Below are positions 1 through 5,340 of a stretch of DNA of 5,633 bases, piece by piece. The position numbers and the translations under genes were made by a program. The DNA lies in assembly GCA_021107495.1 (NCBI GenBank), contig JAIOSR010000514.1:1-5633 (forward strand), in the 5' to 3' direction. Origin of the DNA: Desulfobacterales bacterium. GTDB taxonomy: Bacteria > Desulfobacterota > DSM-4660 > Desulfatiglandales > Desulfatiglandaceae. The stretch's first letter is position 1. Every line of letters begins with the position of its first letter. Under the pieces are notes generated by a model. That model had not been told where the DNA came from. It made no database searches and saw only the letters and a list, made by a program, of their open reading frames with translations.

Positions 1-10
1 AGTGAAAAGA

Positions 11-87
11 CAGAGGGCAGAGGTCTGAGGTCGGAATTCAGAGCTTGCCCCCCATAAGTGTGGCGGGATCGAAAGTCAGAATTCAGA
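11..87. repeat. Degenerate GGTCGGAATTCAGA-type repeat units
   Basis: The sequence tcggaattcaga at 31-42 returns as tcagaattcaga at 76-87, and the stretch 18-35 is built of roughly 7-base units of the type GAGGTCT/GAGGTCG. No open reading frame or RNA fold accounts for it. Such purine-rich degenerate units in intergenic DNA are, to my knowledge, common in Desulfobacterota genomes, but I cannot count genome copies from here. The array continues to the left edge, so its true extent is unknown. Confidence 0.5.
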
Positions 88-112
88 AAAAGCGGATTCG
101 CACATCCTCCAC

Positions 113-173
113 TTGAACCCTCGAATCTTCGAATCCTCGAACCCTTTTAAAAGACCTTTGAACCCTAGAATCC
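113..173. repeat. Short tandem array, 8-bp unit TYGAAYCC
   Basis: Four contiguous 8-mers are visible: TTGAACCC (113), TCGAATCT (121), TCGAATCC (129) and TCGAACCC (137). After a 13-base interruption containing TTTTAAAA, two more follow: TTGAACCC (158) and TAGAATCC (166). A decayed unit, TTGGCCCC, comes next. The period of eight is not a multiple of three and there is no reading frame over it, so this is non-coding repeat DNA. A lone related fragment, TCCTCGAATC, appears downstream of hup near 3598-3607. Confidence 0.7.
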
Positions 174-182
174 TTGGCCCCT

Positions 183-218
183 TTCTCCCAACTAATTGGG
201 AGAAGAACCTTATTTTTT
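183..218 (+). terminator. Hairpin with downstream T-run, possible terminator
   Basis: A perfect 9-bp stem (183-191 with 196-204, TTCTCCCAA/TTGGGAGAA) with a CTAA loop is followed on the plus strand by a run of six T at 213-218. The run starts eight bases after the stem, which is far for an intrinsic terminator. On the minus strand, where the upstream methyltransferase gene would need termination, the stem is followed by AAGGGGCC rather than T residues. It could serve a plus-strand gene left of the window or simply be a stable transcript end for the methyltransferase mRNA. Confidence 0.3.
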
Positions 219-285
219 AATTTTAAATTGTTACCTTGGTCCGGCCAAAGAATTCCTATCCTTACAAACAGGATGAATCTATGTC

Positions 286-903
286 CTAAACTTTCCGATA
301 TAATGATACAGTGATGCCTGTAAATAGCTTTCGATTTTTTTTTGTGAGTTTAAATTTATCTTCTTTGATCAAGCTTGACAGGCCATTATTTTGAATGTAG
401 TTTTTGAAATACGCATAGTGCTCACCGCCTGCCAGTCTTTCCACGAAAATTATTCCGATTTTACTAAATATCGTAGTTAACTCATCAAAGGCAAAATCAA
501 CAACCAGTAAAAGACCGTCATTCTTTAGCAGCCTATGGGTTTCTTTGATGAAGTTTTCCTGGGTGATTCTGTCTTTTTCATGGAGCGCGAAACTGATAAT
601 CGCGATATCAAAAGATTCATTATCAAAGTTTGTTTTTGTAGCATCTTCATTATAGATGTGGATAGGGTAATCGGACTTCTTTGCTATTTCCAGCATAGAA
701 GCGGATAAATCCAGACAATGAAGATTAGTGAACCTGTTTTTTGCCAGAAGCTTCACTTGATTGCCTGTGCCGCAGCAAATATCCAGAATGGCTTTATCTT
801 TGTACGTCAAGAGTTCATTTAGTACCGCCTTTCTTACGGGCTTCATAAAAAAATAAAGCAAAGGGTCATAAAGCTTTGCGACGATGTCATACTCTTTTCC
901 CAT
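286..903 (-). CDS. Class I SAM-dependent methyltransferase
   Basis: This 205-residue protein has the Rossmann-type methyltransferase core. Motif I is ILDICCGTGN (39-48), which binds S-adenosylmethionine, and an acidic residue follows the second strand in CLDLS (D65). NEDATKTNF (85-93) marks the motif II region, SFDIAIISFALHE (97-109) the fourth strand, and the KNDGLLLVVDF segment (127-137) follows. The overall pattern is UbiE/Methyltransf_11-like. The substrate cannot be read from the sequence. I chose the ATG at 903 because codons further upstream translate the palindromic element at 925-1052 and resemble no methyltransferase N-terminus. No clear Shine-Dalgarno sequence precedes it. Codons are visibly richer in A and T than those of gmhA or selA, which may indicate transfer. 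The stop is TAG, with an in-frame TAA eight codons further on. Family is secure, function unknown. Confidence 0.85.
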   Translation of the reverse strand: MGKEYDIVAKLYDPLLYFFMKPVRKAVLNELLTYKDKAILDICCGTGNQVKLLAKNRFTNLHCLDLSASMLEIAKKSDYPIHIYNEDATKTNFDNESFDIAIISFALHEKDRITQENFIKETHRLLKNDGLLLVVDFAFDELTTIFSKIGIIFVERLAGGEHYAYFKNYIQNNGLSSLIKEDKFKLTKKNRKLFTGITVSLYRKV

Positions 904-924
904 AGATGATTTTTCTGTGGAGCC

Positions 925-1052
925 CCACGGGCAAGCCCGTGGCACCACTTGGTTTCGCCGATTCGCTTCGCGAACGGCGGGACTTAGTGGTACGACATCC
1001 CGACCGTAAGCGCAGTTATCCACGGCTAAAGCCGTGGCTTTCTGAGGTCGGG
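925..1052 (-). repeat. Nested-hairpin palindromic element (REP-like, possible IS200/IS605 right end)
   Basis: Three structured units lie side by side. Unit 1 is a perfect 8-bp hairpin, CCACGGGC-AA-GCCCGTGG (925-942). Unit 2 has an outer stem, ACCACT/AGTGGT (944-949 with 986-991), enclosing a hairpin 956-979 with stems CGCCG/CGGCG and TTCGC/GCGAA. Unit 3 has an outer stem, CCCGACC/GGTCGGG (999-1005 with 1046-1052), enclosing CCACGGC-TAAA-GCCGTGG (1020-1037). Read on the minus strand in the frame of the downstream methyltransferase, it encodes a VDNCAYGRD-like tail that reminds me of C-terminal tails of TnpB proteins. In such elements the 3' end of tnpB and the right end form the omegaRNA scaffold. 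No transposase body is present. A stand-alone REP or REPIN is the main alternative. Confidence 0.5.
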
Positions 1053-1249
1053 GTAAGGAAGACCGCCGTGATTCGAGCCACAGCAAGATTATGCGGCTCT
1101 TTGAAAAGAGTTCCCCATGCCCCCATCGCGGCCGCTCTTTATTCAAGAGATATCCCTATAAATTCGAGTTACTCCACATGTTGAGCAGATAACTAATTTT
1201 CAAGATGCCATACCCGCAAAAGGCCGGATCCATGACGCTCCGCCACCCA
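1053..1249. other. Intergenic DNA, no gene recognised
   Basis: This stretch lies between the hairpin block and the end of the deoxyhypusine-synthase-like gene. I see no convincing reading frame, RNA gene or transposase remnant in it. Only small signals are present: a 5-bp hairpin CTCTT/AAGAG at 1097-1110, an 8-bp GCGGCCGC palindrome at 1128-1135, and a direct repeat CTCCGCCAC at 1238-1246 and 1253-1261. The second copy of that direct repeat overlaps the last codons of the neighbouring gene. No terminator follows that gene on the minus strand. Confidence 0.5.
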
Positions 1250-2212
1250 TTACTCCGCCACTTCCCTCTTACCGAGTCCTTCAATAACTGCGGCGGCCAG
1301 CAAAGGAAACATGATTTCGTGGTGACCTACCAAGTTGTAACCCTTGCCCCCCTCCAGAGTGGGCCGTTGCACCACATTGGTCATGGGTCGATAGTGTCGA
1401 TTGAAATCCATGTTCACAGTGGTAAAGTCCGTGACCCCGTAACCAAGATTCCTAACGAGACTCAGGGCCTTTAAAAAAACCTCCGGCATGATGACTGCTG
1501 AGCCTAAGTTAATAAAGACCCCTTGTTCCAGAGTTGAAACAAGACGCGCGAATATGCGGAAGTCCAAATGTGAGGTTTTGCCGATGGCCGCGCCATCCGC
1601 ATTGGGATGGAAATGGATAATATCGGTTCCCATTGCCACGTGAACGGTCACTGGGATATCAAGTTCACAGGCCCTTGCCAAAAGGCTGTACTGGTTGTAG
1701 GGAAAGTTTTCCTTAATGAGCATGGCGCCTACTGATCTGCCCAGACCCGAGTTCTATTTGGCCCCTTCTGAAATAGCATGGTTTAGGAACTTACCTGTTT
1801 CTTCCGCCATGCCGAAACTCCCCTTCCCTATTTCCGCGGCCACGTCTTCAGAGGTTTGGCCCACCATGGCCACCTCCGCATCATGTATGATACCTGCGCC
1901 GTTCATAGACAATGCGGTAATGATCCGGCGATCCATAAGGTCTAATATGACGGGGTTAAGCCCCACTTTAATGCCATGGGCGCCCATGGCCAGGATAATC
2001 GTTTTTTTCGAGGCGGCCGCACGGACCATGCGAACAACGATTTCTCCGAGTTCCTCGCCGGCCAAAATCTCCGGCAGGGATTCCAGCCAAAGGGACAATG
2101 ATTTCCCCTGCTGCCACGCCTTGCCGAAATTTTCAATGTTTATTTTGCTGGCCCTCTCCTTCAAGGGATACGATTTTATTTTGTCCAATGATATGGGAGA
2201 CCAATCATTCAT
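1250..2212 (-). pseudogene. Deoxyhypusine synthase-like protein interrupted by an in-frame TAG
   Basis: One reading frame of 320 codons runs from the ATG at 2212 to the TAA at 1250, broken only by TAG at 1754-1756 (codon 153). Both sides belong to the same protein. The N-terminal half has GAHGIKVGL (77-85), MNGAGIIHD (103-111), TSEDVA (120-125) and GSFGMAEETG (131-140). The C-terminal half has VHVAMGTDIIHFHP (190-203), ADGAAIG (205-211), NLGSAVIMPEVFLKA (235-249), TTVNMDF (264-270) and GHHEIMFPLLAAA (296-308). The glycine-rich segments and the FPLLAAA ending recall the NAD-binding fold of deoxyhypusine synthase. Its biochemical role in bacteria is not known to me, and bacteria of this kind lack hypusinated eIF5A. 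The gene lies 67 bp downstream of gmhA on the same strand and is probably cotranscribed with it. As read, translation stops after 152 residues (1754-2212). A second fragment of 157 residues could start at the ATG at 1723. Nonsense mutation, sequencing error or UAG read-through are all possible. Confidence 0.7.
1754..1756 (-). other. In-frame amber codon inside a conserved gene
   Basis: The minus-strand reading is AAA TAG AAC TCG GGT CTG GGC, i.e. K-stop-N-S-G-L-G. Ten in-frame sense codons separate the TAG from the next ATG, and no frameshift is needed to join the two halves. The site falls between GSFGMAEETG and the FPYNQYSLL segment, apparently in a linker rather than a motif. Single-base changes from CAG, AAG, GAG, TAC, TAT or TGG would give this codon. 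Confidence 0.85.
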
Positions 2213-2279
2213 TACATTTGCCGCCTTTCCTTCTTAGAACCCCTAACCTGCAACTCGTATTTCAAAACCCTCATTCACC

Positions 2280-2867
2280 CTAATCTTCCGCAAGGTGCCT
2301 TTGAAAAATAATGTAATCAACCAGACGGCATATGATATGCCCGGCTAAAATATGTGACTCCTGAATCCTGGGCGTGGCGTTGCTCTTCACTACCAAAGCC
2401 AGATCAACCAGTTTCGCAAGCTCGCCTCCGTCATATCCGATAAGCCCGGCAGTATACATTCCCTGGTTGCGGGCATCTCTGGCCGCCGACAAGACATTTT
2501 TTGAGTTTCCGCTGGTACTGATGCACAGGAGAATGTCTCCCTCCATACCAAGGGCTTTTACCTGTTTGGAAAAAATATCATCAAAAGAATAATCGTTTCC
2601 AATACTGGTAATTACCGAGGTATCTGTTGTCAGGGCCATTGCAGGGAGGGGAGGACGTTCGAGGGTATATCGATTGACAAATTCTGCCGCAATGTGCTGG
2701 GCGTCCGCTGCGCTCCCACCGTTGCCACAAATCAACAGCTTGCAGTCGCCGGTAAAGGCCAGGGCAATCCTCTCGGCTAAAAGGATTAGGCTCGCTACAC
2801 TTTCCCGGATAAACGTATCCTTTATCTTCAAACTTTCTGCAAGGTCTTTTTTAATTATCTCTTCCAT
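2280..2867 (-). CDS. gmhA: Phosphoheptose isomerase (sedoheptulose 7-phosphate isomerase)
   Basis: GmhA converts sedoheptulose 7-phosphate to D-glycero-D-manno-heptose 7-phosphate, the first step towards ADP-heptose for the lipopolysaccharide inner core. It acts in the cytoplasm as a SIS-domain tetramer. The 195-residue length is typical. Visible motifs are CGNGGSAADAQH (47-58), the phosphate-binding STSGNS (117-122) and RIQESHILAGH (167-177). H58, E62, Q169 and H177 keep the spacing of the zinc and catalytic residues of E. coli GmhA (H61, E65, Q172, H180), so the enzyme should be active. The ATG at 2867 follows a GGGGTGAT stretch on the minus strand. A likely promoter lies about 50 bp upstream. 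It is the first gene of a probable two-gene unit with the deoxyhypusine-synthase-like gene. No hldE is seen in the window. The stop is TAG, followed two codons later by TGA. Confidence 0.93.
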   Translation of the reverse strand: MEEIIKKDLAESLKIKDTFIRESVASLILLAERIALAFTGDCKLLICGNGGSAADAQHIAAEFVNRYTLERPPLPAMALTTDTSVITSIGNDYSFDDIFSKQVKALGMEGDILLCISTSGNSKNVLSAARDARNQGMYTAGLIGYDGGELAKLVDLALVVKSNATPRIQESHILAGHIICRLVDYIIFQRHLAED

Positions 2868-2914
2868 TTTAAGATATCACCCCAGCATATGGAAAACATT
2901 GTATTTCACCAAAA

Positions 2915-2941
2915 AATATAGCCTTTAAAGGCATTTGTCAA
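2915..2941 (-). promoter_or_regulatory. gmhA promoter with a 12-bp palindrome in the spacer
   Basis: On the minus strand a perfect -35 box TTGACA (2936-2941) is followed after 15 bases by TATATT (2915-2920). A 17-base spacing would use TATTTT instead. The spacer contains the perfect palindrome GCCTTTAAAGGC (2921-2932), placed where a repressor would block RNA polymerase. The predicted transcript starts about 40 bases before the gmhA ATG. Confidence 0.55.
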
Positions 2942-3196
2942 CTGTGGGTAGGGGTTTCGCCACGGCTGGAGCAGGAGAATTTTTGCTAAGCTCTCAGGAC
3001 AGGGCACCTCATTTTTGAATTTCCCAAATGATCTTCAAGGGCTGAAACCACCTGCTTTTGAGCCGGAGACCGGCAAATAAAGCCGGTTCTATTATTTTTT
3101 GTTGAAAATGGATGCCTCATATGTTAAATAGTGCTTGCATTTCGCTTTTCTACAGGCTAATTAAAATTAAGCTGGATAACCCTTCTGCACATTTGG
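2942..3196. other. Intergenic region between gmhA and hup promoters
   Basis: No coding potential is convincing here on either strand. It contains the hairpin and T-tract at 3062-3100 (own entry) and a second, more distal promoter-like pair for hup, TTGAAA (3102-3107) and TTAAAT (3124-3129), 16 bases apart. I looked for known riboswitch signatures and recognised none. Confidence 0.45.
3062..3100 (+). terminator. Alternative hairpins followed by a T-rich tract
   Basis: The stem ACCGGC/GCCGGT (3069-3074 with 3082-3087, loop AAATAAA) is followed at once by TCTATTATTTTTT, the layout of a plus-strand intrinsic terminator. The upstream GCCGG (3062-3066) can instead pair with CCGGC (3070-3074), which would destroy the terminator stem. 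No plus-strand gene is recognised ahead of it, so it either ends an unrecognised short transcript or insulates hup. Confidence 0.4.
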
Positions 3197-3224
3197 TTGC
3201 CGTATGGCGAAGAGAAATTATAAA
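3197..3224 (+). promoter_or_regulatory. Candidate hup promoter
   Basis: TTGCCG (3197-3202) and TATAAA (3219-3224) are separated by 16 bases and match four and five of six consensus positions. Transcription would start near 3231, leaving a leader of roughly 85 bases before the HU start codon. The pair TTGAAA/TTAAAT at 3102-3129 is an alternative. Confidence 0.4.
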
Positions 3225-3316
3225 TCATCAACGAAAGGGGGCCGGCAAAAAGGTTGGGATTGTTCCGAGGGAAAAGGTGCTTTTAACAAAATCGACAAAA
3301 TCGAAGGGAGGACATC

Positions 3317-3586
3317 ATGACCAAAGCTGAATTAGTTGCCGAGATAGCCAAAAAAAGTAAATTGAGCAAAGCCGATGCTGAAAGAGCGATCAATTCATTT
3401 GTTGATGTGGCCAAAAAGACACTGAAAAAGGAAGCAAGATTGGCCCTGGCGGGATTTGGAACTTTTGTGGTAAGCAAAAGGAAAGCAAGAAAAGGCAGAA
3501 ATCCCCGGACCGGAGAGACAATTAAGATCAAAGCGAGTAAAGTGGTAAGGTTTAAGGCCGGCAAGGCCCTGAAAGAAAAGCTGTAG
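3317..3586 (+). CDS. hup: HU family DNA-binding protein
   Basis: HU is a small dimeric nucleoid protein that bends and compacts DNA with little sequence preference. The 89-residue length is standard. The N-terminal helices (MTKAELVAEIAKK onwards) are followed by the GFGTF turn (46-50). The basic beta-arm comes next with GRNPRTGE (60-67), where P63 is the residue that intercalates between bases, and the protein ends in the typical VRFKAGKALKE. A strong Shine-Dalgarno sequence, GGGAGG (3306-3311), lies five bases before the ATG. Just before it is a tandem repeat of CAAAATCGA (3287-3304). The gene is monocistronic, divergent from gmhA and convergent with selA, and shares a terminator with selA. 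It ends in TAG. Other HU/IHF paralogues are possible, but the lack of IHF-specific features favours HU. Confidence 0.95.
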   Translation: MTKAELVAEIAKKSKLSKADAERAINSFVDVAKKTLKKEARLALAGFGTFVVSKRKARKGRNPRTGETIKIKASKVVRFKAGKALKEKL

Positions 3587-3647
3587 TTTGCCCGCGATCC
3601 TCGAATCGGGCGGCTGAATACCCCTTGCAGACCTTTGGAGAAAAATG

Positions 3648-3683
3648 AAGGCGGGTGACCTTAGCGGGTTATCCGCCTTTTTT
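3648..3683 (+). terminator. Strong terminator between hup and selA, probably bidirectional
   Basis: A stem of 13 pairs (3648-3660 with 3667-3679, two G-T wobbles, loop TTAGCG) runs into six T (3678-3683) on the plus strand, ending hup transcripts. On the minus strand the same stem is followed by CATTTTT (3647-3641), so it can also end selA transcripts, whose stop codon is only a few bases away. Confidence 0.85.
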
Positions 3684-3690
3684 ATTGCTT

Positions 3691-5106
3691 CTACTCCAAC
3701 GTCGCCAGATTATTGACGGCCTGTGCCAGGGTCTTTAATTCCCTTTCCTGTATGGTCCTTATATCCAAAAGGACCCTTTCCTTTTCAACCCTTGTAATTA
3801 CCGGTGGATCATAGGTCCTGAGCCAGTTCTCCATAAACCGGGATGACAGATTTCCCGGAACCAGGCACAGCAGACGGGTCGGCAGCTCCAAAAGCGGCAA
3901 GGCACCTCCACCTGCTTTAGAATTACCATCTGCCAGTTCAACGGAAAAGTTCTGGGTCTTCAATTTCCCGATCAGCTTGACCAGGCGCTCCGCCTTCCTT
4001 TTCAATGACCGGTAAGGTTCACATATCATTCTCAGCGTGGGAATTTCCCTTACTGCCGTCCTTTCATCCCTGTACAATCTAAGGGTCTCACCTAAGGCCA
4101 TAAGAGTCAGTTTATCGATCCTCAACGCCCTGCTGAGTTGATTCTTCTTGATAGCCTCAATAAGGTTTTTTCGTCCTAAAATGATCCCGGCCTGGGCCCC
4201 TCCTAATAGCTTGTCGCCGCTGAAAGTCACAAGGTCAGCACCCTGGGACAAGGTCTCCTGAACGGTGGGCTCTTTGGCCGGCCCGTACTTTGAAAAGTCT
4301 ACCAGGCATCCACTGCCCAAATCGTCCATGACGGGAATGCCGTACCGCCCGCCTAACTTCACAAGCTCGGATAACGGGACTTCCTCTGTAAAGCCCACAA
4401 TCTGAAAATTACTCGTATGGACCTTCAGCAAAAGACCCGTGTCAGGGCCGAGGACCTCTTCATAATCACTGAGATGGGTCTTGTTGGTGGTACCCACCTC
4501 CACCATTTTTGCCCCGCTCTTTCGCATCACGTCGGGAATGCGAAAAGACCCGCCGATTTCCACGAGCTGCCCCCGGGAGACTATCACCTCGCGTCCCTTA
4601 GCCATTGTTTCAAGGGAGATGAGAACTGCTGCCGCATTGTTGTTGACAACCATGGCAGCCTCCGCACCGGTCAGCTCCTTCAGAATATCTTCCACATGGG
4701 TGTACCGGCTTCCCCTTTTACCCTGATCCAGGTCATATTCAAGATTGCTGTATCCCCCGGCAATGGCCTTGAATTGTCTCAACGCCCTGTCCGTCAAAAT
4801 TGATCGCCCTAAATTGGTATGGACCACAACACCTGTAGCATTAATCACAGGTCTAAGGCTCGGCAGGGATAGCTCTTTCAATTTTTCCACCACCAGGGCA
4901 GATACCGATTCAATGCTCAATTGAGATTCCACGGATAATTCCCCGTCCCGAATCCTGGCCCGGATATGGTCAAGCACCTGGTGGACGGCTTTTATGACCA
5001 GAGTTCGGGGGTAAGAACCGGTTGTCTCGCTGATGTCCGGGTCTGATAACAAACGATCCACGGCCGGTATTTTCTTGAACAACGCCTGCTTATTTACTGC
5101 CTCCAC
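3691..5106 (-). CDS. selA: L-seryl-tRNA(Sec) selenium transferase (selenocysteine synthase)
   Basis: SelA is the PLP-dependent, decameric enzyme that converts seryl-tRNA(Sec) to selenocysteyl-tRNA(Sec) using selenophosphate from SelD. The 471 residues match the bacterial family length. The N-terminal tRNA-binding part includes IPAVDRLL (13-20). The core has RPVINATGVVVHTNLGRS (85-102), the GGYSNLEYDL segment (117-126), VNNNAAAVL (154-162), DDLGSG (261-266) and FSGDKLLGGAQAG (295-307). K299 should be the lysine that binds PLP. The start is GTG at 5106, chosen because GGGAG lies seven bases upstream (5114-5118) and an in-frame TAG blocks further extension. selB and selC are not adjacent: the gene is followed by a terminator and convergent hup. 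Its presence implies that the organism makes selenoproteins such as formate dehydrogenase. It ends in TAG, then K, Q and TAA. Confidence 0.96.
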   Translation of the reverse strand: MEAVNKQALFKKIPAVDRLLSDPDISETTGSYPRTLVIKAVHQVLDHIRARIRDGELSVESQLSIESVSALVVEKLKELSLPSLRPVINATGVVVHTNLGRSILTDRALRQFKAIAGGYSNLEYDLDQGKRGSRYTHVEDILKELTGAEAAMVVNNNAAAVLISLETMAKGREVIVSRGQLVEIGGSFRIPDVMRKSGAKMVEVGTTNKTHLSDYEEVLGPDTGLLLKVHTSNFQIVGFTEEVPLSELVKLGGRYGIPVMDDLGSGCLVDFSKYGPAKEPTVQETLSQGADLVTFSGDKLLGGAQAGIILGRKNLIEAIKKNQLSRALRIDKLTLMALGETLRLYRDERTAVREIPTLRMICEPYRSLKRKAERLVKLIGKLKTQNFSVELADGNSKAGGGALPLLELPTRLLCLVPGNLSSRFMENWLRTYDPPVITRVEKERVLLDIRTIQERELKTLAQAVNNLATLE

Positions 5107-5129
5107 CTGATTTCTCCCTTTATTTTTTA

Positions 5130-5166
5130 TTGCCTATAATATAGGCAAAATTTCCTTTGGCGTCAA
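5130..5166 (-). promoter_or_regulatory. selA promoter overlapped by a perfect inverted repeat
   Basis: On the minus strand TTGACG (5161-5166) and TATATT (5138-5143) are exactly 17 bases apart, with an expected start around 5131 and a leader of about 25 bases. The -10 box sits in the centre of an inverted repeat, TTGCCTAT-AAT-ATAGGCAA (5130-5148, plus-strand reading), with 8-bp perfect arms. A protein bound there would cover the -10 box and the transcription start, so it looks like an operator. The regulator is unknown. Confidence 0.6.
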
Positions 5167-5204
5167 ATAGTTAGTGTTCATGTAACGTCTTTTCACAAAT
5201 GGGC

Positions 5205-5233
5205 TTGCAAAACCACGAGACCGTGTTTATAAT
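5205..5233 (+). promoter_or_regulatory. tRNA-His promoter
   Basis: TTGCAA (5205-5210) and a consensus TATAAT (5228-5233) are 17 bases apart, placing the transcription start about ten bases before the tRNA. The -35 box lies about 40 bp from the -35 box of the divergent selA promoter. Confidence 0.75.
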
Positions 5234-5250
5234 ATGCCTTCATGCATTAT

Positions 5251-5327
5251 GGTGGGTGTGGCTCAGTTGGTAGAGCACTGGGTTGTGGCCCCAGATGTCG
5301 CGGGTTCAAGTCCCGTCACTCACCCCA
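5251..5327 (+). tRNA. tRNA-His (anticodon GTG)
   Basis: The cloverleaf is complete. The acceptor stem is GTGGGTG/CACTCAC (5252-5258 with 5317-5323, one G-U pair), the D arm holds GCTCAGTTGGTAGAGC, and the anticodon stem is CTGGG/CCCAG (5278-5282 with 5290-5294). The loop TTGTGGC carries GTG at 5285-5287, and the T arm holds GGTTCAAGTCC. The extra G at 5251 opposite C73 (5324) is the histidine identity element G-1, and CCA (5325-5327) is encoded. It has its own promoter and a terminator-like hairpin, so it is a single-gene unit. Confidence 0.97.
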
Positions 5328-5340
5328 TAAAAAAGCAATG

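Noticed and set aside
904..1146. N-terminal extension of the methyltransferase frame to a TTG at 1146
   Set aside because: These 81 codons translate the hairpin block and have no methyltransferase character. The family-like sequence begins at the ATG at 903.
1205..1474. Plus-strand frame of 89 codons
   Set aside because: It is the antisense of the conserved C-terminal half of the deoxyhypusine-synthase-like gene, a shadow frame.
1128..2019. Two GCGGCCGC octamers (1128-1135 and about 2012-2019)
   Set aside because: One lies in coding sequence (Ala-Ala-Ala codons) and the other in intergenic DNA. There is no shared context, so this is a coincidence.
2960..3005. CTCTCAGGACAG, reminiscent of the 3' end of a glycine riboswitch
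   Set aside because: The conserved core that should precede it is missing, the spacing to GGAGAAT is far too short, and no glycine-related gene follows.
3112..3330. 72-codon plus-strand frame running into the hup start
   Set aside because: It has no ribosome binding site and no recognisable composition, and it covers the putative hup promoter and Shine-Dalgarno region. It is most likely chance.
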